From Dissophora ornata (Eukaryota > Mortierellomycota > Mortierellomycetes > Mortierellales > Mortierellaceae), in contig MU616907.1 of assembly GCA_025201705.1 (NCBI GenBank), forward strand, positions 1 to 32,661: 32,661 bases of DNA, read 5' to 3'. A program made the position numbers and the translations under genes. How positions within the stretch are numbered: position 1 is the first letter of the stretch; the number at the start of each line of letters is the position of its first letter. The notes below the pieces were generated by a model. It was not told the DNA's origin. It did not search any database and saw nothing but the letters and a program-made list of their open reading frames with translations. Below, one piece after another: positions 21,559-31,317 of the stretch.

Positions 21559-23163
21559 ATGGCCCATTCCTACAGTCCTTTCCCTGAGGGCAAGCTGACC
21601 GACCTCGCTGTCTCTGCCCAAGAGACCAAGGTCGTTATCTCGGAGAAGAACGAGCAGTCGCTTAAGGATCTCGCCTTTGGCTCTGTATGTAGTAGCTCCT
21701 CCGTCCTGGACAGAGTTTGTTCTTGATGCCACACCCCTGCGGTTCTCTTCTCGACTGACACTTCACTCTGTCTTTCTCCTGTGTGGTTGTTGTTGTTTTT
21801 TTAGCTGGCTGGTGTGGCCGGCAAGTTTGTCGAGTTCCCGTTCGACACTGTCAAGGTCCGTCTCCAGACCCAGCCCCTGGACCGCCCGATCTTCAGTGGC
21901 CCCATTGACTGTTTCCGGCAAACAGTCAGGAACGAGGGTTTCCTCGGACTCTACAATGTAAGCTTCCTTTTTTTGCACTTGGCAACTCTTTTTTTTTCCC
22001 CCGCAGTCATTTTGTTTTGTTGTATTTGTTTGGTGCAGCTCTCTTGTGGAGTTTTAAAAAAAATGATCCAATTGATGTGATTACAGCACGACATGCATCG
22101 CATCGCACGCGCTATGACACTTTCCATATTCGTTTGGGCGGAAAGGCGATCGATCCATTGATTTTTATTACCCCCCTCTGATGAGATATGAAAAAGATAT
22201 CGCGAGCCGGAAATTAATTCCATTGGTGCCATTTCTGTTTCTAGGGTCTCTCTTCGCCCTTGGTCGGCGCCATGCTTGAGAACGCAGTGCTGTTCGTTGG
22301 TTACAGACGCGCACAGGACATGCTGCGAGAGTTTATCGCAGTTCCGGATACCCACCACAGCAATGGAGCAGCAGCAGCAGACCCTGTGCCTCTCAGCATC
22401 CCCATGCTTTGTCTCTCTGGAGCCATCTCGGGTGTGTTTGCCTCCATGGTTCTGACCCCCGTGGAATTGGTGAAGTGCAAGTTGCAGGTGCAGCAGATCG
22501 GCCGGTTGTATACCAAGGATGCCATGAACGGCCCTGCCGCCCCCAAGGCTCTTCATAGTGGACCCCTCAGCGTGATCAAGCACATTTATACCCAAAATGG
22601 TCTGCGGGGGTTCTACCTCGGACATTTCCCTACGTTCCTGCGCGAGACTGGCGGTGGAGCTGCATGGTTCGGATCTTATGAGGCTATTTGCAGGATGCTG
22701 GTCTCTCGCGAGCAACTGACTGCTCCTCAGGGCAAGATCATCACGCAAAAGGATCTTACGGCGCCTCACTTGATGTTTGCCGGTGCTCTTGCAGGAATGG
22801 CCTACAATTTCATTCTGTTTCCCGCAGACTGCATCAAGAGTCACATGCAGACACAGGATGTGCTTCGTAGCCACCAGCGGTCAGCCCATGGTGCCAGTAT
22901 GGCAGCAGTCAAGCAAGGCTTTTTGGCGACAGGCAAGGAAATTTTCCGGTCAGAGGGCATTCGTGGATTGTACCGGGGGTGTGGCATCACTGTTGCTCGC
23001 TCTGCGCCATCCAGCGCCATCATTTTCATGACTTATGTAAGTATACCACCCCCGCCTGGTCTGTGCTTGAGCGACATGTTTCGAAATGAGAGCGATGGAA
23101 ATGCTAACGACCTTTTCTTTTTGTATTGTCTTCTAGGAACTCCTCTCTCGTCGCTTCTCATAG
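21559..23163 (+). CDS. ORT1: Mitochondrial ornithine carrier (SLC25 family)
   Basis: Four exons: 21559-21684, 21805-21957, 22245-23036 and a 27-nt last exon 23137-23163, giving 365 aa, longer than yeast Ort1 (292 aa). It exchanges matrix ornithine for H+ or cytosolic arginine/lysine across the inner membrane, linking matrix ornithine synthesis to cytosolic arginine synthesis. Three mitochondrial-carrier repeats are present with signatures [25 protein letters not shown] and [12 protein letters not shown]. The sequence around them ([59 protein letters not shown]) follows yeast Ort1/Arg11 closely. Extra length comes from about 40 N-terminal residues and loops after repeats 1 and 2. A bZIP-type repeat lies in the shared upstream region. 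Confidence 0.93.
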
Positions 23164-23492
23164 GACCCAATTAGAATATTATTATTTTTTTGCTCAGCAT
23201 TCTTTTGCATCTCTTACTCATTCTTTTTTTTTTTGACGTTTGCATATCATGCCGCCATTTTCTTTCTTTTTTGCATTCCCCACTCTCTCTCTTTGATAAC
23301 CTGTCTTGTAACATAAACCAAATGTAAACACTCTAAATTGCTCCACGTCCCTTTGTGGGTGTCTGTCGAACGGACGTGCGCTGCGAATGCGCACAGTCCA
23401 CTTTGTATTTATTGAACTGCACTATTTTGTGTGAAGTCTGTCTGGGCGGAGGGGGGGGAGGGCATTTTTTTTTCTTGCTCTCATAGAATCAT
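23164..23492. other. Convergent 3' spacer between ORT1 and the surface-protein gene
   Basis: 329 bp, T-rich in its first half, with a G-run near 23450-23458. No gene or strong polyadenylation hexamer recognised. Confidence 0.45.
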
Positions 23493-24799
23493 CTACACCT
23501 TATAGTAGCCTATGGTATGCGTCTGGGGCGGAGACGAAACAGTAGCGATTCCAAGTCCGGTGCCATCTCTCGCAAAGATTGGTTTTGGAGAAAATGATGA
23601 TGAAGAGTCGAACCCACTGGAGGCTACCAACGAATCACTATACATCTGATCAAGGCTTTGACGACGTTGATGGTGTTTCCGCCAGAGGAGCATCATACTC
23701 AAGATCACAGCGATCCCCCCAACCACGCTTCCTGAGGCAATAGCGACGGTCTTTATGGAGGGACTGGAGGAGGAGGAGGAACTGCCGCTGCCGCTGGTGC
23801 TGTTGCTGCTGCCACTGTTGCTATTGGATTGCAGATCTGCAGAGGAAGGAGATGAAGACTGTTGTGCGGTGGGGCTGGCGGTGGGGCTGGGAGCAGGGAT
23901 GTCGTTGCTAGAGTCTCCGGAACCGTCAGCAGAAGGCGAAGGCGTAGCGGCTTGTTGAGTAACAGTGGAAGTGGGCGAAATAGCGGTGGTGGCAGTGGTA
24001 GTGGTAGGAGTGGTTGTGGTGGCGTTAAGTGAGTCCTGGGTGGGGCTTGCAGTGGCGGCAGAGATGGTGGAGGTATGAGCTGCGGCCTTTGTGGTGGTGG
24101 AAGAGGCTGTCTTTGTCTTTGTCTTTGAGGGAGCAGCAGAGGAAGGGGATGCAGATGGGGAGAGAGAGGAAGCGACTTGGACACCGAGATCGGCGGCCTG
24201 GATCGAGAAATTGCCGGTGCAGTTGGCGACCTCGGAGGTTATGACAGATGACGCTGTGTACCGGACGTGAAAACTCTACAAGAAATTAAGGTATTCGAAA
24301 AATTTCAGAGTAAATTAAAGGTACATGAGTGAGGAGGGGAGAAGGGTCGGCAGGGTTGTGTTCATCATGTATCTCCGTGTAGATATACGAAGGGGGGTTT
24401 GATAGTTTTTGAAAAAAGTGCGATTTCTCTTACATTGCTAGGACATGACTTGATCGCGTCCGTTGCCTCCGTCGCTGTGACGTTGACCATGGGCGAATTT
24501 GGAGCAGCGTCAGTTTCGTCGAACCCCTTGCCGAGAGACAAGGCCGTTTTTCCAGTGCTGGAGCAGATCAGGTCTGCTGCAATGTCAAGCCCAAACAAGC
24601 CAGTGTCGTCCATGGTAAAGCCGAGCTCGATAGCATTTCCGGGTTGCAGCCCATCAGGCATCAAGATAGGAGAGGTGCAATTCAGGTTTGCAGAGATGAT
24701 TTGCGTACAGAGTGAGAGGACCAGAATAATGGCCGATGCGGGGATCATCGACATGGTGTATGGCCATGTTCGTCGTTGAGATGGGAGTGCTTTAGTCAT
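23493..24799 (-). CDS. Single-pass membrane protein with Ser/Thr-rich extracellular stalk
   Basis: Two exons, 24799-24434 and 24275-23493, phase 0, encode 382 aa. A hydrophobic signal or signal-anchor follows a 15-residue basic lead (SMIPASAIILVLSLCTQIISA); a second Met at residue 16 would give a cleaner signal peptide. The ectodomain (about 40-150) has four or more Cys residues and N-x-S/T sites (NCTS, NVTA, NCTG). A Ser/Thr/Pro-rich, probably O-mannosylated stalk with Asn/Gly/Ser runs extends to about 297. One transmembrane helix lies at about 298-320 (VAIASGSVVGGIAVILSMMLLW), then RKHHQRRQ and a 60-residue cytoplasmic tail ending TIGYYKV. The layout resembles fungal wall-stress sensors of the Mid2/Wsc type and other mucin-like proteins, but I recognise no named domain. 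Sensor function is inference. Confidence 0.82.
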
Positions 24800-25638
24800 T
24801 GTTGATATGTTTGATATGTGAGAGAAATAAAATATGCTGCAAAATCCAATGTGTGTGAGTGTGCTTTTTTTTTGAGGAGAGGGCGTGAACAGGGCAGATC
24901 AAAGAACGAGTAAGAAGAAAGAATATGATGGCAGGGTCTGAAAAGGTCAGAGGGATAAATAGGCACACATGTCAAGTAGGAGCTCAAACGACAAGGTGGG
25001 CGTGGTAGGGAGCAGAGCCGTTGCAGGGAAAGGGTGGGGGGACGTTCGATTATGAATGGAAATTATCTAAAGAGAAAGGGAGAGAGGAAAAGAAGAAAGA
25101 AATGAAGAAAAAGAAGGAAGAAAGAGGAGGCGAGGACCAGAAACGAGCGAGGGGGGGACAGGGGACGGGAGGAGAGGAAGGGCGGAATAAAGCCGGGTCG
25201 CGTTGATTTCGCTGTACCGTATCTACATGTATTTCGTAATATGCCTCATTCGCTTTCATATTCATTATTGCGGTAAACCCCCTGGGTTTCATCTCTGCTG
25301 TAGTTTCATCAGACAAAAGGGACAACGTGGACAAGGACCGAGCGTACCGCTTGTGTAGTAAGCGGCTTTTGCATTTATGTGGTTTATGTGGAGAGAGAGA
25401 CACGTTATTTCCGATTACAGGGTGACACCGATGACGGTGCTTTGCGCAGTGGACTGTGCGCCGTGTCTGATTTGTCAGCGCTCCCGGGAGTGAGTGACCA
25501 CCGCTGACCCGGCCCTATTTCATCAGCGACGCACGCCAGCTTTGCGCTCATCACTTTCTCACCTTCTTTTCTATTATTTTTGCATCTGCACCCTCATCAC
25601 ATTTGACATAACACAAGCCCACCCAAGACAAAACAAGA
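24800..25638. other. Divergent promoter region between the surface-protein and flavoprotein genes
   Basis: 839 bp. It includes a long purine-rich block at about 25062-25190 (GAGAAAGG and GAGGAAAAG type) and, nearer the flavoprotein, CA/CT-rich leader sequence ending AAAACAAGAATGG. Open frames inside the purine block are Lys/Glu/Arg low-complexity and not credible genes. Confidence 0.5.
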
Positions 25639-27969
25639 ATGGCCTCATCTTTCAACCCAAATGTTAGCCTTTACGACCGATGGCACAGCGGCGAGCGCAA
25701 GGTCCAGGATCTCTTGCATGTCCGCGAAGCTATGCAAGGCGCGAGCTCCATCCTCCGGCCCTATCTTACCACTCAGATGCAAGAATTCGTGCCTGGACTT
25801 TGTTATTTTTATATCGGAACATTGGACGAGCAAGGGCGGCCCTGGGTCTCCATGCTGACAGGACATGAGGGTTTCATGAATGCACCCCACATTCGCACGC
25901 TTGAGATCAAGACACAGCTGGAGAGTGGCAATCCGCTTGGTGGGAAGAAAAGTGGATCGCTTATCCCCGATCCCATCTTTCATAACCTGACTGAAGGTGA
26001 GACACGCCCCAGTGGTAGTCGCAAGTGGGGAGGTGTTGCTTTGGACTTTTCGAACCGTCGACGGAACAAGATGAACGGCGCGCTCGACCCGGCCGATATT
26101 CTGGTGGCGGACGGAGATACTGGAGAACTGCATGTCCGGATGACGGTTGAGCAGACAGTTGGTAAGGTTGTACACGGTGTAATGAAATAATGTTAATTAC
26201 TATTTAGGCTGCGCAAGCTTATTAAGCTTATTCTAAACTCCCTTTGTGTGGCTGCTGCGAAAATAGGAAACTGTCCCAAATACATCACCATCCGTGAATT
26301 CGGGCCGCGATATGACGCTTCCAGGACTCACAATGCTGTCAAAGAGAAGACAGCAACTATTGATGGAGAGGAAAAACAATCAGACTCTTATCTTTCAGAG
26401 GAGGCAAGAGCTATCATCCACCAGGCCGACTGCCTCTTTATCGCGTCAAGGTACATTGACGAGGACCTACCTGACCAGACAAGCGGTATGGACTGCAACC
26501 ACCGCGGAGGCAACCCCGGCTTCACTCTAGTCGAAGGAAACAAAATTGTGTTCCCCGATTACAGTGGCAATCGGGTAGGTTGACATATATCGTTTGTGAC
26601 ATCCTTATATCTTTTTCTCGTCCACTATGGCCCTACGAGTTCTTAGACTTATCCTTTCTGCCTCTAGTTCTTCAACACGCTAGGAAACATTGCCAACGAT
26701 GACAGGACTGGAATGCTCTTTGTCAATTTCAACACTGGAGATCTGCTTCATGTCACCGGCCGCGCAGAAATCTTTGTCGGCCATGATGCTCAAACAAAAT
26801 ACCCGCACTCGAAGCGATGTATTCAGTTGACGATCGACGATCATCTTTTGCGCATGAATGCTCTTCCCTTCAGTATGCGCACCAGCGAACTTTCGCCTTA
26901 TAATCCAATGGTCCCCTCAAGTCAACATGGCGGTGTAGCCGAGGCTCCTGGTGAACGCATCAGCGCCAAACTCTCTGGTATCACAAAGCACACAAAAGAT
27001 ATCTCCACATTTCACTTTCAAACTTCCAAGCCGATCCGGTATTCACCTGGTCAGTATGCGGTCCTGGACTTTAGTGAATTCGATACAACGGGATATCGTC
27101 ACATGGCTGACGATGATCCACAGAGTCTGAACGATGACTATATTCGCACGTGGACCATTTCTTCTGCACCGTTGCCTGTTAAGGATTCCAAAAACGAGTG
27201 GAAAGAGACCTCCGAGTTCACGATGACGATCAAGAGAAAGCCTGGGGGAGCCATCTCGAATCTACTCCACAGTCAGGTCTTGGATGACCAACACCCCTTC
27301 GAAGTGCCGTTGGTGTCCACAGGTGGCAGTTTTCTTCTCCCGAACTCGCCAGTGACCCCAATGACGATCAGGAGTGAGCCGGAGGGAGCCATCTCGGATC
27401 TACTCCATAGTCTGGTCTTGGATGACCGACACCCCTTGGAAGTGCCGTTGGTGTCCACAGGCGGCAGTTTAGTTCCCCCAAACTCGTCGGTGACCCATAC
27501 GTCGCCAATCAAGGTCGCATTGATCTCGGGTGGCATTGGTTCCACACCTTTCATCTCCATGCTCCGCGGCGCGCGACAGATGACTCAAGGGCCTATAGAT
27601 ATCCAATGGATCAAGTCCGCGCCGTACTTTAACGACGCCCTGCCTGAGATTCTTGAAGAGATCACCACCACGCCTGAGGAAACTACAAGTGAAGCCGCAT
27701 TGACTCTGTCTATCAACGTGTTCTTGACGCGGGAGAAGAATCCTAACGACTCCTCTGCAGCTGTCACGAAACAATTTCCTACATTCCCAAACACACAGTT
27801 TCACTTCCAAAGACTTGGAAGTCAGGCCATGCTGGCTGCGGTACCCGATATCCGAGAACGCCAGGTACTACTCTGCGGGCCTGAACCTTTCATGGAGGCC
27901 GTCAAAGGGTTCCTGAATGAGCTCGATGTTCCTGGAGGAAATGTTCTCGTCGAAGCATTTAACTTTTAA
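25639..27969 (+). CDS. PNPOx-like split-barrel / FNR-like oxidoreductase fusion flavoprotein
   Basis: Three exons: 25639-26161, 26267-26574 and 26668-27969, giving 710 aa. Residues about 1-330 resemble the pyridoxamine-5'-phosphate oxidase-like FMN-binding split barrel in its large fungal/bacterial form (FYIGTLDEQGRPWVSML, RGGNPGFTLVEGNKIVFPDYSGN, NIANDDRTGMLFVNF). Residues about 355-710 are a ferredoxin-NADP reductase-like module: FAD motif R437-T-W-T440, a phosphate-binding GGAISNLLH segment, pyridine-nucleotide motif SGGIGSTP (564-571), LLCGPEPFM (678-686) and a final EAFNF. No C-terminal 2Fe-2S domain is seen. It should pass electrons from NAD(P)H via FAD to FMN; the physiological acceptor is unknown. 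A 46-residue segment is duplicated in tandem (463-508 and 509-554). I start at the ATG in the AAGAATGG context. Confidence 0.88.
27223..27498 (+). repeat. 138-bp in-frame tandem duplication inside the flavoprotein gene
   Basis: Copy 1 is 27223-27360 and copy 2 is 27361-27498, each starting ATGACGATCA. My hand alignment finds 19 mismatches in 138 bases (about 86 percent identity) and no indels; most changes alter amino acids. Each copy encodes 46 residues with GGAIS or EGAIS, LLHS, VLDD and EVPLVSTGGS. The duplication joins the end of the FAD domain to the NAD(P)-binding domain. Confidence 0.95.
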
Positions 27970-28120
27970 GGCATCAGGCCTTCCATACTAAACACTCTGA
28001 CATTTATTAAAAATACAATGGTTTTTTATTTCGAAAACACTCGCTCGACCCTTACACTCTAAAAGTTGATATAGTCGTGTTCCACATCCAAATGTCAATT
28101 TTTCAACGATGACGAAAGGC

Positions 28121-29921
28121 TTATTTCAACTTGGGCATATCAAGGACCATCCTTGGGGGAGCCGTCCGTTCATTGCCTTCATCATCATCAAACTTGATCT
28201 TGTAGAGCGGCGAGCCATCCTTATTCTGTCGCGTAAACAACAGTCGCCAGGGCGGGGGGAGGAAATCAACAAAGCGCGTGAGATTTCACGTAGAAATGAA
28301 AAGGAATGTGGAGAATGCGTCTTTTGTTTTTGGTCCGCTTATAACCAGAACTCAAGTAAACTAACAGTGAGCGTTCTTACCTTGGACGGCGGTTGAACAA
28401 CAATGGCTTTGTAGAAACAGGTGGTCAAAGGGTAGAGGGCCAAGACCGTGTGCCCAGCTGGGAACTCTTGCATATCTTCCTGCTCATCTGCAATCATGAT
28501 CACGCTCCTTGCATTGAGTGAATATGTCCTATTGTCCATGCAAGAAAGGTCGCGTGAGATTTTCACTGGGCATTGAGCAATATTCACGACACATTCCCAA
28601 TGCGGAGAATGCTTACATTTTCTTGCCATTGTCGTCTGCTTCATCATCCTCAACAACGTATCTAATGATGGCGATTTGTCGTTGGTAAAAACAAACAGAT
28701 AAATAAAAATGTCCGCTCTACGCCTTCATAGCGGGCACTTTGATGCTGCTGATTCACATTACTTGTTCTTATCGGCAGAATACGACAACACTCTTGCCAA
28801 GATCCACTCTTCCGGTTTGTTTTTATCCTTGGGTGTTCGTGCAGCCACCTAATGATAAACGTCAGCACAGTGGCAATAGAGTCGCACAGTCGAGGATTAG
28901 ACACGAGCCCTTTGATCACATCCTGCACGCTAAAAAAATGACCTCCTATGATGAACTATGGCATTGCGTCCTGACCTGTTGGCCGACCGGTATAATTCCA
29001 TTCGGGTCCGTAGAGGAGTATCTAAGATCAACATGAGTTTTTAGCATAGAGTCGTTTTTACCCGTTAAAAAGTCCAGACACGGTGTAAATAAAAAGAAAA
29101 AGCACACTAACATACTAACCTTCTAATTTTCTTCGAGTTGGAGATAAGACCCTCTGCTTCGATCTTGCGCTTTTTCCTCCTGCCCTCTGGGGTATTGTCG
29201 ACTGTGCACAAAAGATAAGAGCCGAATATCGTTAGCCTTTCCTCAATTGCACGAATCATCTTCAGCTCCATCTTCCGTAGATCCTCAACAAAAAACCCCA
29301 CCATTCGACATATCTCCGTCGCGAAGCGCCAGTAAGAGATTGATGCCTTCTAATGCCCGCTGGATAGCTCTAGGTTGTTTCAAAATTGATTTGTGATTTA
29401 ACGGTCTTGATGGGAGACAGAGAACTGAGGGGGTGATGTCCAGTGCGACAGAGAACAACAATTGAACAAGTATTTTTTTTTTTTTTTTTTTTTTTTGCAG
29501 GGGCAAAAAAAGAACTCACTCTTGCTCCTCTTGAGCCTTTTCGGCGGCCTCCTGACAAAGAACTGTTGATCGATTAGGTCGCCCTGGAAATTGATACAGT
29601 CCCGGAGCAAATTGTAAGCATTACGAAAGGGACTCTCGCCAGGAATATCCATCAAAATATTTAAGCATATACGGTTCCTCCCCAGAATTGTTTTTGTCCC
29701 TCACCTTCGGGGACCTTGTCGAGTGCAACGATGATGGTGTCATTTGTGTCGATGATTTCAGAAAGCCGCTGAAGTTCCGCCAGTGTCCTCTTCCAGACCA
29801 CAGCCTCATCCTGTTGAGGATCGTCTATACCCATAACAATAGCTGCAGTACCAGCTGCGGCTGCTGCTGCTGTGGGTGCAATCCCAACTGTTCCTCCTGC
29901 TCGATTATTCTTGCGGTCCAT
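28121..29921 (-). CDS. SGF29: SAGA complex subunit Sgf29 (tandem Tudor, H3K4me reader)
   Basis: Nine exons: 29921-29705, 29562-29520, 29369-29302, 29201-29120, 29021-28976, 28848-28763, 28661-28617, 28528-28381 and 28225-28121, giving 279 aa (yeast Sgf29 is 259 aa). Sgf29 binds H3K4me2/3 and recruits or retains SAGA at promoters. The N-terminus is helical (WKRTLAELQRLSEIID, then EAAEKAQEEQEAIQRALEGINLLLALRD). The C-terminal SGF29 tandem Tudor module is distinct: VAARTPKDKNKPEEWILARVLSYSADKNKYVVEDD, then FPAGHTVLALYPLTTCFYKAIVVQPP and YKIKFDDDEG, keeping the aromatic residues of the methyl-lysine pocket (LYPLTTCFY and KF). Exons 4-9 are secure. Exons 2-3 are my best chain: exon 3 needs a weak GTGGGG donor, and the exon 2 start could instead be 29551. 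Confidence 0.87.
29473..29496. repeat. 24-nt poly-T tract (poly-A in the SGF29 transcript)
   Basis: An uninterrupted run of 24 T on the plus strand, inside SGF29 intron 2 about 25 nt after its donor; it reads as A24 in the pre-mRNA. Confidence 0.9.
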
Positions 29922-30163
29922 GTGTCGGGGCTTTTATTCTCTGATGGCGCGACCTTTTCTTTTTTTTCCTCTCTGAAAAGGCTTTCCCTAGACTACTAAT
30001 TCTCGCGTGCAGACTGGGGCCAGGGACTGCCTCTTGGAAGGAAAGGAAGCTACGTCACAACGTCGGCGGGGCAGCGCTTAAAAACTGATTTTGATGCTGG
30101 CTGGTTTGAAAGCTTTCAGCGACCGACCCCCCCACCGACACTTTATAGACACACAGGATCAGG
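29922..30163. promoter_or_regulatory. Short bidirectional promoter of SGF29 and RPB4
   Basis: Only 242 bp separate the two start codons. The interval holds an ACGTCA (CRE half-site, TGACGT on the other strand) within TACGTCAC at 30051-30058, followed by a second ACGTC at 30060-30064. It also has a T-rich tract near the SGF29 side and a CTTTATAG element at 30141 near RPB4. No canonical TATA box is seen for SGF29. Confidence 0.55.
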
Positions 30164-31111
30164 ATGAGACCACACAGAGGAGTCATTGAGGAGGAGGATG
30201 CGTCGACCTTGAAGCTTGGAGCAGGTAAAAAAAGGAGCGAATGCTTCATGGATCGAAGGCTCAACACAAACGCCATCACATCGTCCCTCTCAAACCCCTC
30301 CGCCCCCCCCCGATGCCTGGCAAGGAAACCAGCAAAATACATCATTCAAAAAGACAACTGACATTTGCTCGGTTTTGCTGTTTTGTTGTTATGGTTGTCT
30401 TTTGTTTGAACAGATTTCCAGGACGCCCATTGCTTGTTCGTGTCAGAGGTCAAGATCTTGCTGGACGCCTCGCAGCGATCCAACACCTCAGAGTACGTCG
30501 TCTTTGAAATTGATGAATGATACCAGGTTGAATGGCCGACACTTTGGCACCGGAGGCGTTTCTAGCTTTTGTCTTCCTAACAGACCTCCCCCCGTATTGG
30601 ATCTTTGTGTCCATTTTAGAGTCTACCAAAAGTCTCTCAACTATGTCACCCAGTTCAACCGCTTCACTAACCCCGATGTCGTCCGCGAAGTCAGAGCGTA
30701 AGGAAAACTCTGGAAGAGTCTCCTTTAATATCAATTCACTGAAAATTTTCTGGATCAACGACATCAGGAAAACATAAGATCTATCTAACGTTCATCCTGG
30801 AATATGGACACTTTTTTTTTGTTAGTGGTATGAACGAGGAGCCGATCCACTCTCTTCTGACAGGATTTGAATTGGCGCAGCTCGCTAACCTCTGCTGCGA
30901 GGAAGCAGAAGAAGCCAAGGCTTTGATTCCCAGGTAAAATACAGATGTGTGTGTTTACTGGAACTGGGGGGGGGGGGAGCGTTCATAACGGAGACACTGA
31001 TCCCAACATGATTTTTTCTTCGTTTTTCCTAGTCTCGCCAACAAGATCGATGACGATACACTGCAGACCTTTTTGAACCAAACCTTGGATCTCAAGAAGT
31101 TCCAGTCTTAA
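30164..31111 (+). CDS. RPB4: DNA-directed RNA polymerase II subunit Rpb4
   Basis: Five exons: 30164-30224, 30414-30492, 30620-30697, 30826-30933 and 31033-31111, giving 134 aa, close to fission yeast Rpb4 (135 aa) and shorter than budding yeast Rpb4. It forms the Rpb4-Rpb7 stalk of polymerase II, which acts in initiation, termination and mRNA fate. Family residues are plain: EEEDASTLKLGADFQDAHCLFVSEVKILLD at the N-terminus, then VYQKSLNYVTQFNRFTNPDVVREVR, and the HRDC-like C-terminal segment GFELAQLANLCCEEAEEAKALIPSL ending in DDDTLQTFLNQTLDLKKF. All introns use GT(A/G)-AG and every junction preserves frame. It lacks the long charged insert of S. cerevisiae Rpb4. Divergent from SGF29; convergent with NRK1. 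Confidence 0.95.
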
Positions 31112-31213
31112 GAAAAAGAATGCACGGCAATAAGCATTTGAAGAATGCCGTCGTCCCCTTAGAGAAACTCACAAACATTTTTCAAACATGAGTTCAGGAA
31201 GGTCTGTTTCTTT

Positions 31214-31219
31214 TTTATT
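31214..31219 (-). terminator. AATAAA polyadenylation signal of NRK1
   Basis: TTTATT on the plus strand, 99 nt beyond the NRK1 stop. On the plus strand an AATAAA at 31252-31257 may serve RPB4, so the two 3' UTRs probably overlap in this 206-bp convergent spacer. Confidence 0.4.
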
Positions 31220-31276
31220 ACATGTATATTAACATCCGACATTGTCAAAAAAATAAAAAAAAATGAGTAATGGAAA

Positions 31277-31310
31277 GCGCGCGCGCGCGCTCTCTCTCTC
31301 ACTCTCTCTA
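31277..31310. repeat. (GC)7 followed by TC microsatellite
   Basis: An alternating GC run at 31277-31290, a Z-DNA-prone sequence, runs into TC repeats (31291-31309), eight bases before the NRK1 stop codon in the convergent RPB4-NRK1 spacer. Confidence 0.85.
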
Positions 31311-31317
31311 TTCATCG

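Noticed and set aside
21951..22874. 307-codon minus-strand open frame
   Set aside because: Antisense to the carrier-repeat exons of ORT1 and runs through an ORT1 intron; no family similarity.
29398..29655. Alternative SGF29 second exon reading ESPFRNAYNLLRDCINFQ
   Set aside because: No acceptor gives the phase needed after exon 1. The chosen 43-nt exon (VLCQEAAEKAQEEQE) follows a CTAAT branch-like motif and matches the helical Sgf29 pattern leading into EAIQRALEGI.
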